From: Pseudokordiimonas caeni | GTDB taxonomy: Bacteria; Pseudomonadota; Alphaproteobacteria; Sphingomonadales; Kordiimonadaceae | Length of the DNA stretch: 64,000 bases | Assembly (NCBI RefSeq): GCF_026719705.1 | Contig: NZ_JAPPRR010000002.1 | Location: 187,091-251,090 of the forward strand | Reading direction: 5' to 3' | In this document: positions 45,742-54,790 of the stretch, piece after piece | Numbering within the stretch: the first letter of the stretch is position 1 | Layout: every line of letters begins with the position of its first letter | Program-made: the position numbers and the translations under genes | Notes under the pieces: model-generated | Databases searched by the model: none | The model's input: only the letters and a program-made list of their open reading frames with translations | Told to the model about the DNA's origin: nothing

Positions 45742-46524
45742 TCAGAGGAACATGCCGCCCGAGGCTTCGATGCGCTGGCCGGTGATCCAGTTATTGTCGT
45801 CGGACAGGAGCGAAGCGACCATCGGGCCGATATCGCCCGGCAGGCCGACCCGGCCAAGTGCCGTGATCGAGGCGATCTGCTGGTTGAGATCGGCATTGTC
45901 GCGCACCGCGCCACCGCCAAAGTCGGTCTCGATAGCACCGGGGGCCACCGTGTTGACGGCGATGCCGCGCGGTCCCAGTTCCTTTGCGAGATAACGGGTC
46001 AGCACCTCGATGGCGCCCTTCATGGCGGCATAGGCCGCATAGCCCGGCATGCTGAACCGCGCGAGGCCCGACGAGATATTGATGATCCGGCCGCCGTCGA
46101 CGATCAGCGGCAGCAGGGTCTGCGTCAGGAAGAAGGTGCCCTTGAAATGGGTGTTCGCGAGCTGGTCGAACGCCTCCTCGGTCGTTTCTGCAAAAGACGC
46201 ATGATGACCGGCACCGGCATTATTGACGAGATAGTCGAACTGGCCGGTATCCCAGTTGGCCTTGAGGGCCTCCTTCACGCTGGCTGCGAAACCCTTGAAG
46301 CTCGACGTATCGCCCACATCCAGCTGCAGCGCGACCGCCTTGCGACCGAGGGCCTCGATAGCGCGCACGGCACTGTCGGCTTCGGCTTTGTTCGAATGAT
46401 AGGTGAAGATGACGTCGGTGCCTTTGGCGGCCAGGTTCACCGCTGTGTTGCGGCCAAGCCCGCGGCTGCCGCCGGTGATGAGGGCGATACGCTGGGCGCG
46501 GACGGGGAATTCTTTCTTGTTCAT
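45742..46524 (-). CDS. SDR family oxidoreductase (FabG-like)
   Basis: This 260-residue short-chain dehydrogenase has TGGSRGLG, NNAGAG, an ISSG serine, Y-A-A-M-K and the C-terminal ITGQRIEASGGMFL. ATG 46524 follows CAGGAGA. A frame extending to 47259 in this direction lies antisense to the araC gene and is rejected. It is divergent from the AraC regulator, which probably controls it. A terminator follows at 45684. Confidence 0.9.
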   Translation of the reverse strand: MNKKEFPVRAQRIALITGGSRGLGRNTAVNLAAKGTDVIFTYHSNKAEADSAVRAIEALGRKAVALQLDVGDTSSFKGFAASVKEALKANWDTGQFDYLVNNAGAGHHASFAETTEEAFDQLANTHFKGTFFLTQTLLPLIVDGGRIINISSGLARFSMPGYAAYAAMKGAIEVLTRYLAKELGPRGIAVNTVAPGAIETDFGGGAVRDNADLNQQIASITALGRVGLPGDIGPMVASLLSDDNNWITGQRIEASGGMFL

Positions 46525-46680
46525 GTCGCTGTCTCCTGTTGGGGGCTGTTGTCGAGGGTGACTATGCCCCGCCCTGAAAGGCGTCGCATGCCCGATACCG
46601 GAAATTTCTTGCCTGATCCTGCAAACCATATTGTTAGGCAGGCTAATTGGCCGTAAATTTATGCTTGAAAGGAAACCGTC

Positions 46681-47604
46681 ATGTTCGCAGCCCTCAGAGA
46701 AGCCGCCGAAGCCTTCACCGCCCCCCACCAGCCGGAAGACGGGTTGATCGCCACGCCGCTCGCTGACCTTGTGTTCATGAAATGCGGGGTGCAAACACTG
46801 CCGCGCCACGTGCTGTACAAGCCCGCCCTTTGCGTGATCCTGAGCGGCGCCAAGGAAGTGACCCTGTCGGACCGCAGCCTTGAATATTCGGAAGGCAAGA
46901 TGCTGGTTGTGGGGATCGACCTGCCGGCGCGCAGCGGCATCACCAAGGCGCCCTATCTTGGCATGGCGCTGGAGCTGGACGCCGGCATCATGCGCGAAGT
47001 GATGACCCAGATCGAGATGAAAGAGGCACCCCTCACCGAAGGCGGCCTTGGCATCCTTGTCAATCAGCTGGGCGACCCGGTGGCGGATTGCCTTGCCCGG
47101 CTCATTCGGCTGTTCGAGCGGCCCGAAGCCGTGCCGGTCCTCTATCCGTCGCTTGCCCGCGAGCTTTATTACTGGCTGCTGACCGGCCCCGGTGCCGATG
47201 AAATCCGCCGACTGGTGCTGACGACCGGCCACACCCAGCGTATCGCCAAGGCGATCCATGCCCTGAAAAGCAATTATGACCAGCCGATCCGCATCCAGGA
47301 TCTGGCGGATACCGCCTGCATGAGCGCATCATCCTTCCATCAGCATTTCAAGGCGCTGACCTCGATGACGCCGCTGCAGTTCCAGAAGCAGTTAAGGCTT
47401 CTCGAAGCCCGCCGCCTGATGACGTGCGAAGCCGCCAACGTCACGCATGCCGCCTTCAAGGTCGGCTACGAGAGCACGTCGCAGTTCAGCCGGGAATATA
47501 CCCGCCATTTCGGCATTTCGCCGAAACAGGATGCGATGGCAGTGCGGGAAGGGTTGGCGCAGCCGTCAGATGCAGCTGCGCACGCGGGCGGGCGGGCCGC
47601 CTGA
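46681..47604 (+). CDS. AraC family transcriptional regulator
   Basis: This 307-residue regulator has an N-terminal AraC-type cupin-like domain (about 30-150: LVFMKCGVQTLPRHVLYKPALCVILSGAKEV) and a C-terminal double HTH (IAKAIHALKSNYDQPIRIQDLADTACMSASSFHQHFKALTSMTPLQFQKQLRL, then AAFKVGYESTSQFSREYTRHFGISP). It is divergent from an SDR gene with a 156-bp gap, and such AraC-SDR pairs commonly respond to aldehydes or xenobiotics. The effector is unknown. It ends 3 bp before fpr. Confidence 0.92.
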   Translation: MFAALREAAEAFTAPHQPEDGLIATPLADLVFMKCGVQTLPRHVLYKPALCVILSGAKEVTLSDRSLEYSEGKMLVVGIDLPARSGITKAPYLGMALELDAGIMREVMTQIEMKEAPLTEGGLGILVNQLGDPVADCLARLIRLFERPEAVPVLYPSLARELYYWLLTGPGADEIRRLVLTTGHTQRIAKAIHALKSNYDQPIRIQDLADTACMSASSFHQHFKALTSMTPLQFQKQLRLLEARRLMTCEAANVTHAAFKVGYESTSQFSREYTRHFGISPKQDAMAVREGLAQPSDAAAHAGGRAA

Positions 47605-47607
47605 GGC

Positions 47608-48420
47608 CTAGCCGACGAAGGCGCGTTCGACGACAAATTCGCCGGGCGAAGCGTTCGAGCCTTCTTCAAGGCCGGCGGCTTCCATCAGCGCCTTGGTGTC
47701 TTTCAGCATGTCCATCGAGCCGCAGATCATCGCGCGGTCAATCGCCGGGTCAAGCTGCGGCAGGCCGAGTTCCTTATAAAGGTCACCCGACTGGATGAAG
47801 CTCGTAATGCGGCCCATGCGCGGATAGGTCTCGCGGGTCACGCTGTCGAAATAGAAAAGCCGGCCTTCGACCATCTCGCCGAGATATTCGTGCTCCTGCA
47901 GTTCGCGGACAAGGGTCTTGCCATAGTCAAGCTCGGCCACTTCGCGGCAGGTATGGGTCACGATCACCTTCTCGAACTTCTCATAGGTTTCGGGGTCGCG
48001 AATGACGCTCGCGAACGGGGCGAAACCGGTACCGGTGGAGAAGAGATAGAGGTTACGGCCGGGTTTCAGCGCATCCATGACGAGCGTGCCCACGGGCTTG
48101 CGCCCCAGAAGCACGGTATCGCCCGGCTGGATCTTCTGCAGGCGCGAGGTCAGCGGGCCATCAGGCACCTTGATCGAGAAGAATTCCATCTCCTCGTCCC
48201 AGTTGGGGCTGGCGATCGAATAGGCGCGCATCAGCGGCTTGGCATTCTCGCCCTCGCCAGCGAGCCCGAGCATGACGAATTCGCCGGACCGGAAGCGGAA
48301 GCCCTGCGGCCGGGTGATCCGGAAGGAGAAAAGGAAATCCGTCCAGTGGGTCACGGACAGAACCGTCTCCTCGGTCGGGGCCGAGCTCGAGCGTGCTTTA
48401 AGGTCGACATTCAAATTCAT
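47608..48420 (-). CDS. fpr: Ferredoxin--NADP+ reductase
   Basis: This 270-residue FAD enzyme moves electrons between NADPH and ferredoxin or flavodoxin. The FAD-binding RAYSIAS motif, the NADP-binding STGTGFAPFASVIRD and the C-terminal GSNASPGEFVVERAFVG are typical of the bacterial FPR subclass I. ATG 48420 follows GGAGACG. A palindrome-like TTGATAATAACTCTCAA lies 47 bp upstream and may be an iron or redox operator. Confidence 0.95.
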   Translation of the reverse strand: MNLNVDLKARSSSAPTEETVLSVTHWTDFLFSFRITRPQGFRFRSGEFVMLGLAGEGENAKPLMRAYSIASPNWDEEMEFFSIKVPDGPLTSRLQKIQPGDTVLLGRKPVGTLVMDALKPGRNLYLFSTGTGFAPFASVIRDPETYEKFEKVIVTHTCREVAELDYGKTLVRELQEHEYLGEMVEGRLFYFDSVTRETYPRMGRITSFIQSGDLYKELGLPQLDPAIDRAMICGSMDMLKDTKALMEAAGLEEGSNASPGEFVVERAFVG

Positions 48421-48466
48421 CGGGCGTCTCCGAACAACGTGAACTGACTGCCCGTGTTTATTGCAA

Positions 48467-48483
48467 TTGATAATAACTCTCAA
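48467..48483. promoter_or_regulatory. Fur-like or redox operator candidate upstream of fpr
   Basis: TTGATAATAACTCTCAA is an imperfect 17-bp inverted repeat that resembles half a Fur box (GATAAT). It lies in the fpr promoter region. The identity of the regulator is a guess. Confidence 0.35.
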
Positions 48484-48558
48484 CAATAAAGATCAGGCTG
48501 ATGGTGGAGGTAACGGATATAGGGGGGACATGGCAAGCCCTTGGCGGGATGTTTATAC

Positions 48559-50043
48559 TTAATGGGCCAGATAGATTGGATTACCAACCAGAACAAGGCG
48601 TCCTTCAGCATCCCGCACATTGGCCCTGACCCATGTGGTATCAGGCCCCAAAACATGGTCCATGCTCAGCGTGTGAAGGTCATTTTTATCAATAGATGCG
48701 GATTTCGTTTCGGTCCCGTTTTCAATAATCTGGATGCGGCCACCGCTTGCTGATTTCACCGTCACGGAAAGCGTCACCGACGGTGTGAAAGGGGCCACCT
48801 CACCCATCACAAACGTGTGCCCGCCCACCTGCAGGGCGAGATCGAGAATGGAATCCGCCATGCCGGAAGCGTCCACAAACACCCGCCCCTTGCGGATGCC
48901 ACCGAGAATCGCGGCAGCATCCCTGCCCTTTGCATGCACTACCGTTGTCGGCATGGCGATGGCGCCGGGGCTGCCGGGTGCGATATCGGGGTCGTGATTA
49001 TCGCTGCCGCCGATCGCGGTCATCCGGTGGCCCTCATTGAGCCGCGCCTCCCAGAAGAGGATACCCGAGCGGGGATGTTCGACCATGCCCCCGGTGTGGC
49101 GGAGCGTGCCGCCATTGATCACCTCGATGGCATCGACCTTCGAAAAGTCGGTATCTTTCGCGACCCAGCCGCAACCCATGCAATCCTCACCGCTTGGCAG
49201 CCCCGGATGGTTGAGCGACACAAGACCACCCGCCTTGTGTGCGGCATCGATCAGCGCTTTGATGCGCTCGCCCCCGTTCGTAAGCTTGAAATCAAGCGGT
49301 GCGAATGTGCCGAACACATTCATATGGCCGTAAAAAGTGGTGATCTCGCGCGCTGGCAACAGGGTCAGTGTGTCGTAGTAGCCGCCAAGGTCGCGCAGCG
49401 CACGCGCATGCGACGCGGTATTGTGTTCGCTGAGGGCGAAGAAATCGAGGCCCGCTGCGGTTGCCGCCTCGAAGGTGCGGAAGACCGGGCACGGCACACG
49501 CTTGCCCGCCTTGCTGGCGCACGATCCGTCGCTGTGGCCCGAATGGCTGTGCAGGTCGCCCCTGTACCAGCCGGCAGCGCCGCTATCGTCACGTACCGAG
49601 AAGGCGAGGCCCGCATCCGCAGCACCGTAAATATCGACCCGCGCTTCATAAGCCGAGGACACCCCGCCGCGGATGTTCGGCACACCCAGAAGCAGCGCCC
49701 AGCGCCCGGCTTTGACGGGGGCAGCGAAATAGGAGGGCGTCGCGTCCGTCGCCGCAACCGTGAAGCTCGCCTTGTTGCCGCCGCTCCACCCCACAAGGCC
49801 ATCGGGGCCGACAAGGCCAAGGTCGATGGTGGTGCGATCCTCGCGGCCAGAATAGCTGAAACTGACGGTGAGCCGTTCGGCACCCGCTGGCACCTCGAAC
49901 GGCAGCTCGACATAGGATTGATGATCTTCCCCCGTGATGCTGCCCTTGAGATCAAGCGACTGCAGCAATCCATCCACCGCCCGCACTGGCAGGCTGCAGG
50001 CAAGGATCATGAAGAGGGTGCGGCATAGGATATGGATCATCAT
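48559..50043 (-). CDS. Exported CehA/McbA-type PHP metallohydrolase
   Basis: The 494-residue product has a signal peptide (about 1-22), an N-terminal beta domain like pre-peptidase C-terminal folds (about 30-150) and a PHP domain with metal ligands in GDLHSHSGHSDG, ALSEHN, LNHPG and GGSDNHD. CehA/McbA enzymes hydrolyse carbamates or related phospho/carboxy esters. It lies 65 bp downstream of a TonB-dependent receptor on the same strand, implying that the two handle the same ligand. Substrate unknown. Confidence 0.87.
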   Translation of the reverse strand: MMIHILCRTLFMILACSLPVRAVDGLLQSLDLKGSITGEDHQSYVELPFEVPAGAERLTVSFSYSGREDRTTIDLGLVGPDGLVGWSGGNKASFTVAATDATPSYFAAPVKAGRWALLLGVPNIRGGVSSAYEARVDIYGAADAGLAFSVRDDSGAAGWYRGDLHSHSGHSDGSCASKAGKRVPCPVFRTFEAATAAGLDFFALSEHNTASHARALRDLGGYYDTLTLLPAREITTFYGHMNVFGTFAPLDFKLTNGGERIKALIDAAHKAGGLVSLNHPGLPSGEDCMGCGWVAKDTDFSKVDAIEVINGGTLRHTGGMVEHPRSGILFWEARLNEGHRMTAIGGSDNHDPDIAPGSPGAIAMPTTVVHAKGRDAAAILGGIRKGRVFVDASGMADSILDLALQVGGHTFVMGEVAPFTPSVTLSVTVKSASGGRIQIIENGTETKSASIDKNDLHTLSMDHVLGPDTTWVRANVRDAEGRLVLVGNPIYLAH

Positions 50044-50108
50044 CGGGTTTCCTCATGTCGAAAAGGAGGTGTGCCGCCCGCAGCAGCACACCCATGAGTG
50101 CAGGGAAC

Positions 50109-52901
50109 CTAGAACTTGTAGGCGACCGAAACCCGGAAGGTGCGGCCAAGGAGTGGCCGGCCGAGATAGAATTCAGCGCCCGGATTGCCGCCGATGAACT
50201 CACCCGCGCGCGGGTTGCCCTCGGTGAGGCCCAGCGAGTTCGTGAGGTTCGTCGCCTGTGCATAGACGCTGAAGCCATCGGCCACATCAAAGCGCAGGTT
50301 GGCGTCAATAGTGGTGTAGGCCGCCAGTTCCACCGTGTTCGCCACATCGGCATAGCGTTTCGAGAAGTGGCTGATATCCATCTGCGCCCGCACGCGGCCA
50401 TCCATCAGGTTGATACCTGGCGACAGACGCACCATCATTTCCGGCACGCGGATGAGCTGCTGGCCGCTGAAGGAGCGGGGCACCAGTTCGCCGTTCACCA
50501 CTTCCTCGAAATCGAATTTTGAATATTCGGGCTTCTGGAAGGTGGCGCTGAAGCCGAGATCGAACCATTCAACCGGCATGATGATGCCTTCTGCCTCGAT
50601 GCCGTAGGTTTCGGTGTCGGCAAAGCCGAACTGCTGAATGAATTCGTTTTTAACGCTGTCAAACACGTTCGTCGTGAACTGCAGGCCGTCGAACACCGAA
50701 TAGAAGCCGGTCAGATACAGGTCGAACTTCTCGTCGGTCCATTTAAGGCCAACCTCGGCCATCTTGGTGCCTTCCACAACCACGCCTTCGCGGTTCGGGT
50801 TGCCGGTATAGGTGGAACCGTTCGGCAGGCGGAAGCTGTCTGTATAGCGGGCAAAGGCGCCCACCGCGTCGCTGAACTGATAGTTGACGCCCGCCGTCCA
50901 GGCCCAGCCGTCGAAGGCCTTGTCGACATCGGTGTAAACGCCGGTGCCGGTGAAGATGGCATCATCCGCAAGCGTGGTGGCGTCGCCCAGATTGACCGTC
51001 GTTTCGTTTTCCACGGAACCGTCGATCTGGATCTTCTCGTAGCGGGCGCCAAGATCGATCCTGAGCTTGTCATTCACCTGCCATTCGTCCGACGCGTAGA
51101 AGGCGTAGGTCTGCTGGTGCATGCGGTTATTGTCGTACAGCGAACCATGGCGCAGGAAGCCGTTCTCGGTGACGCTGCCAACCACATCGCCCGTATCATT
51201 CACCGCCACGATATCAAGCCGGCGGGCCTGATCGCGCACTTCGAGAAGCGACGTGCTCATATAGCGGTCGAAGCGGAAGTTCACGTCGGCAAGATAGGCA
51301 CCGAGCGAGATATTGTGGGTTTGCGTACCCATCTCGAACGCGCGCGACAGGCGGATGTCGTCGATCACTTCTTCCAAAGGCACGCTGACCGACAGGAGGT
51401 TGCCGCCCACCACAAGGCCATTGCCATTTTGGTTTGCCACATCGAAAGACGCGTTCGGGTCACTGGCATAGCGATATTCCACATCAGTCGCACCAGCGAA
51501 GGAGGCAAGGGCCGCACCGCGCACTGCATTCAGCTGGTCGCTGGCCTTCGTCACATTACCCGTGGGGAAAAGACCGTTCCGGAGCGTTTTGGAATCGCGG
51601 TAGCGGAAGCCGTTCTTCAGCTGCCAGTCGTCCATCACCTCAAGTTCAAGGTTGGCGGTAATCTGCGTCAGCTTGGTGTGGCTGCCCTTGGTGAGATCGA
51701 AGAAATAGGGCTCATAGACATTGCGCAGCATGACGTTTGCGTTGTCGGGCCCGGCGAGCGTGCCATAATTCGGGTCAAACCCCGGAATACCCGCCACATT
51801 GCCGTCTGCGTCGTAGGTCAGCGGCACCGGCAGGTAGAAGGCGACTGTGTCATCCAGATGCTTGATATTCAGGTCGAAGCGACCCTTTTCAAAGTCGCGG
51901 CCGACGGCGAAGCGAAACTGGCCGCCTTCGTTGGCGCGAAAGCCGGGATCGCGCACACCATCGCTGACGCGGAAGAAACCACCAGCCGACATGTACCAGC
52001 CGTTGCCGATCGGGGCGCCATAGTAAAGATCGACGCGCTGGTGGTTATAGTCGCCGACCTCGACCTTGACGACGCCTTCGGCTTCGTCGACAGGGCGGCG
52101 GGTAATGAAGTTGACGATACCGCCCGGGGCGTTCGAGGAAAAAATCGGCGCCGGGCCGCCACGCACCACTTCCACCCGTTCGATGGTTTCATCGAAACGG
52201 AACGACTGGTCGGCGTTCAGATAGCCTAGGCCGCCATCGTGCTGCAGGGCGACACCGTCTTCCTGCAGAGAAACGGACGAATAGCCGTCGCGCGGGATAC
52301 CGCGCACACGGATGTTGTTGCTGGCCTCGCCGCCCGATGCCTCGACCCAGAAACCAGGCACCGACTTCAGCATGTCAGCGGTGCTGAGGGGGCCGGTCTC
52401 GCGAAGCTGCTCGCCGCCAAGCGTCGTCATCGCATAGCTCGTTTCCACCTTGCGGAGGCCGCCGACGCCGGCGCGGCCGGTGACGACAATTTCCTCAAAC
52501 GCGAGGCCTCCACCGGATATGGCAGCCGGCATGCCGTCAACGCGGCTGTCGGCCGCTGTGCGCGGGCGGGCTTTACCGGCGCGGAGCACGAAGCCGCCGC
52601 CGACTTTCTCAAACGTCAGGCCGCTGCCGGCGAGTAGGGCTTCGAATGCCTCGACCGTCGTGAACTCACCTTTCACGGCGGGGGCCGTTTTGGCTTTCAC
52701 GAGGGCGGGGTTCACCAGCACCTGCACATCGGCCTGCCGCGAAAAGGCACGGATCGCCTGATCAAGCGGCTGGGCATTGATATCAACCGTGATGGTGCGT
52801 TCAAAAACTGCGGTTTCCTCGGCCGCCTGAAGGGCGTAGGCCGGGCTGAAGCTCAGCGCGAGCGCGCTTGTGAGCAGGAGGTTGAGGGTAATTTTTCGCA
52901 T
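50109..52901 (-). CDS. TonB-dependent receptor with STN signalling domain (FecA-like)
   Basis: The 930-residue outer-membrane receptor has a signal peptide (about 1-24), an STN domain (about 35-105: TITVDINAQPLDQAIRAFSRQADVQVLV) that talks to FecR, a plug domain (ETSYAMTTLGGEQLRETGPLSTADMLKSVPGFWVEASGG) and a 22-strand barrel ending in ...SVAYKF with terminal F. STN plus adjacent FecR and FecI is the transcription-signalling arrangement. Ligands are commonly ferric siderophores, but also sugars or other compounds. ATG 52901 follows GGAGACG. Confidence 0.94.
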   Translation of the reverse strand: MRKITLNLLLTSALALSFSPAYALQAAEETAVFERTITVDINAQPLDQAIRAFSRQADVQVLVNPALVKAKTAPAVKGEFTTVEAFEALLAGSGLTFEKVGGGFVLRAGKARPRTAADSRVDGMPAAISGGGLAFEEIVVTGRAGVGGLRKVETSYAMTTLGGEQLRETGPLSTADMLKSVPGFWVEASGGEASNNIRVRGIPRDGYSSVSLQEDGVALQHDGGLGYLNADQSFRFDETIERVEVVRGGPAPIFSSNAPGGIVNFITRRPVDEAEGVVKVEVGDYNHQRVDLYYGAPIGNGWYMSAGGFFRVSDGVRDPGFRANEGGQFRFAVGRDFEKGRFDLNIKHLDDTVAFYLPVPLTYDADGNVAGIPGFDPNYGTLAGPDNANVMLRNVYEPYFFDLTKGSHTKLTQITANLELEVMDDWQLKNGFRYRDSKTLRNGLFPTGNVTKASDQLNAVRGAALASFAGATDVEYRYASDPNASFDVANQNGNGLVVGGNLLSVSVPLEEVIDDIRLSRAFEMGTQTHNISLGAYLADVNFRFDRYMSTSLLEVRDQARRLDIVAVNDTGDVVGSVTENGFLRHGSLYDNNRMHQQTYAFYASDEWQVNDKLRIDLGARYEKIQIDGSVENETTVNLGDATTLADDAIFTGTGVYTDVDKAFDGWAWTAGVNYQFSDAVGAFARYTDSFRLPNGSTYTGNPNREGVVVEGTKMAEVGLKWTDEKFDLYLTGFYSVFDGLQFTTNVFDSVKNEFIQQFGFADTETYGIEAEGIIMPVEWFDLGFSATFQKPEYSKFDFEEVVNGELVPRSFSGQQLIRVPEMMVRLSPGINLMDGRVRAQMDISHFSKRYADVANTVELAAYTTIDANLRFDVADGFSVYAQATNLTNSLGLTEGNPRAGEFIGGNPGAEFYLGRPLLGRTFRVSVAYKF

Positions 52902-53009
52902 TTTCGTCTCCGTGGGGTTTTACGTGCTGGGCGCCACCCGTTTCAGGGCGAACACGTAAAGAAGACGGAAGACAGCGGGTGAACCGGACAGTTAAGTTTT
53001 TGTGACGTT

Positions 53010-53960
53010 TCAGGAACCGGTCAGAAGCCGGTAGCCATCGCGCCCTTCGATCCGCAGGTCATAGATGGCCGAAAGCATGGCGAGCGTCTCTTCGGGCTGG
53101 CTGAGGCGGAAGCGCCCGGCAACCGTAAGCGAGGCAAGGTCGTCGTCCGCGAGCTGCACCGGCACGCGGGCATAGCGGTTGATATGCTCCAGCATGTCGG
53201 AAAGCCGTATTTCGCGGGCATCGAGCCAGTCCTGACGCCACGTCAGGTCTCCTGCCGTGTCAAAGTCCGGCAGGCGCTTGATCTGCCCCGGCCAGATCGC
53301 AACCGCCTGCCCCGGCCGGATCACCACATGGGCCGCCGGGTTATCGAGTGCTGTGACCTCTACTCTGCCGGTGAAAACCGCAAGCTCGCTGTGGCCCGAG
53401 AAGCGATTGACGTTGAAACTGGTGCCAAGTACCCTGATTTGCGCCGTGCCGCTTGTCACCGTGAAGGGATGGTCTTCATCGTGCGCCACATCGAAAAAGG
53501 CCTCGCCGGACGCGAGGTCAGCGTGGCGGCCTTCGTCATCGATGGTCACACGCATGCTGGTCGCTGCATTCATCGAAACCACTGTACCATCGGGTAGCGT
53601 CGCTTCGTTCGTCTGGGCGATTTCGGTCGCGAAGCTCGCCTCATACAGGGGTGCCATTTCGCCCGAAGGCAACAGCAGGAAAAGCGCGATGGCGGCCGCG
53701 ATGGGGGCCGCCCACGCGAGCGGGTTCCGCCACACCGGGCGCCGGGCGCGTGCATGGGCAGGCGTCAGGGCATCCAGCGTGTCCGACTTCCAGAAGCCTT
53801 TCATGCGCCGGAAGGCCTCGGCGTGCGCCGGATCTTTGGCGAGCCAGTCCTGAAGGGCGGCTTCAACTGCCGCACCATGCGTGCCGGCCTCCGTGCGGGC
53901 GACCCACATGGCGGCTTCGTCCAGAAGCTCGGACGACAATTTTTGGGGCTGGTGCGTCAT
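53010..53960 (-). CDS. FecR family anti-sigma factor/signal transducer
   Basis: This 316-residue protein has an N-terminal cytoplasmic DUF4880 anti-sigma part (LLDEAAMWVARTEAG...AEAFRRMKGFW), a single membrane helix (about 85-105) and a periplasmic FecR domain with TNEATLPDGTVVSMNAATSMRVTID and ASGEAFFDVAHDEDHPFTVTSGTAQIRVLGTSFNV. It carries the ligand signal from the receptor STN to the sigma factor. It lies between the sigma gene and the receptor gene, all on the minus strand. Confidence 0.94.
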   Translation of the reverse strand: MTHQPQKLSSELLDEAAMWVARTEAGTHGAAVEAALQDWLAKDPAHAEAFRRMKGFWKSDTLDALTPAHARARRPVWRNPLAWAAPIAAAIALFLLLPSGEMAPLYEASFATEIAQTNEATLPDGTVVSMNAATSMRVTIDDEGRHADLASGEAFFDVAHDEDHPFTVTSGTAQIRVLGTSFNVNRFSGHSELAVFTGRVEVTALDNPAAHVVIRPGQAVAIWPGQIKRLPDFDTAGDLTWRQDWLDAREIRLSDMLEHINRYARVPVQLADDDLASLTVAGRFRLSQPEETLAMLSAIYDLRIEGRDGYRLLTGS

Positions 53961-54074
53961 CAGAAAGTCAGGTCCGGTTTCTCGGGCTATTTGCGCCGGA
54001 ATGGCCGCCGCGCTTAGAGGCTTCCGATCCGGATTGCCGTGATTCTACCAGATATTGCTTCACCCGGAAGGTCA

Positions 54075-54572
54075 TTATTCACCGTCCTCCAGCGCTTGAT
54101 AAAGCGTCGAAAGGGCGCGGCCCACATGCTTTTCGGTCGCGGTGATGGTTAGCCCCAGGTCGCTCGCGATCGTCTGGTGGCTATGCCCCATCAGGCGGCG
54201 GCGCACAAAGACCTCGCGCCTGAGCGGCGGCATGGATTCGAGCGTGTCATGCAGCTGCTGCAGGCGCTGCTTCGACAAGAAGACCCGATCCTGCAAGGGG
54301 GCCTCCGCCGGAATCGCTTCCGTCACCTCGCCGTGGGCGGCCTTGGCCATGCGGTAGAAATCATTCATCAGATTCTTCGCCACGCGGTAGGCATAGGCCA
54401 CCGGGGTTTCCACCTTGTCCTCGTGGGCGCGACCCAGGAGCCGAACCCAGATTTCCTGATAGATATCGGCGGCGGCATGAGGATCCTTTACCCCCCGCGC
54501 GATGAAAGCGCGCAGGCGGCTTTCCTCGCCGCTGAGGTCCTGAACCAGCCTCGAATAGCTGTTGTCCGCCAT
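54075..54572 (-). CDS. ECF sigma factor, FecI family
   Basis: This 165-residue sigma factor has region 2 (LRAFIARGVKDPHAAADIYQEIWVRLLGRA) and region 4 (LESMPPLRREVFVRRRLMGHSHQTIASDLGLTITATEKHVGRALSTL), the FecI layout. It would direct transcription of the receptor operon on ligand binding. ATG 54572 follows CACGGAG; the in-frame ATG at 54662 is too far upstream. The 114-bp gap to fecR holds no recognised terminator, so the two genes are probably co-transcribed. Confidence 0.92.
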   Translation of the reverse strand: MADNSYSRLVQDLSGEESRLRAFIARGVKDPHAAADIYQEIWVRLLGRAHEDKVETPVAYAYRVAKNLMNDFYRMAKAAHGEVTEAIPAEAPLQDRVFLSKQRLQQLHDTLESMPPLRREVFVRRRLMGHSHQTIASDLGLTITATEKHVGRALSTLYQALEDGE

Positions 54573-54790
54573 GTCGCTCCGTGACCCGGACACCGCATTC
54601 TTCGCTGTCCCGTCCCACCCTGTGGCGCGCGGCTTTGGCCAGCGCGCTTTTTTAGTCTCCAAGGCCGTCTTAGGGAGCCTATGTTACGCAAGTGTGTCAT
54701 CCGGGCAGGCCAACGCCCGATTTGGGCTGGCCTGTGCCTTCGGCCCTTGCTACCAAATTGATCGGACCATCGCCTGCCAGGAGCTGCCTC

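Noticed and set aside
45742-47259. 505-codon frame that would fuse the SDR to sequence antisense to araC
   Set aside because: The SDR has a good start with ribosome-binding site at 46524; the extension has no motif and overlaps araC.
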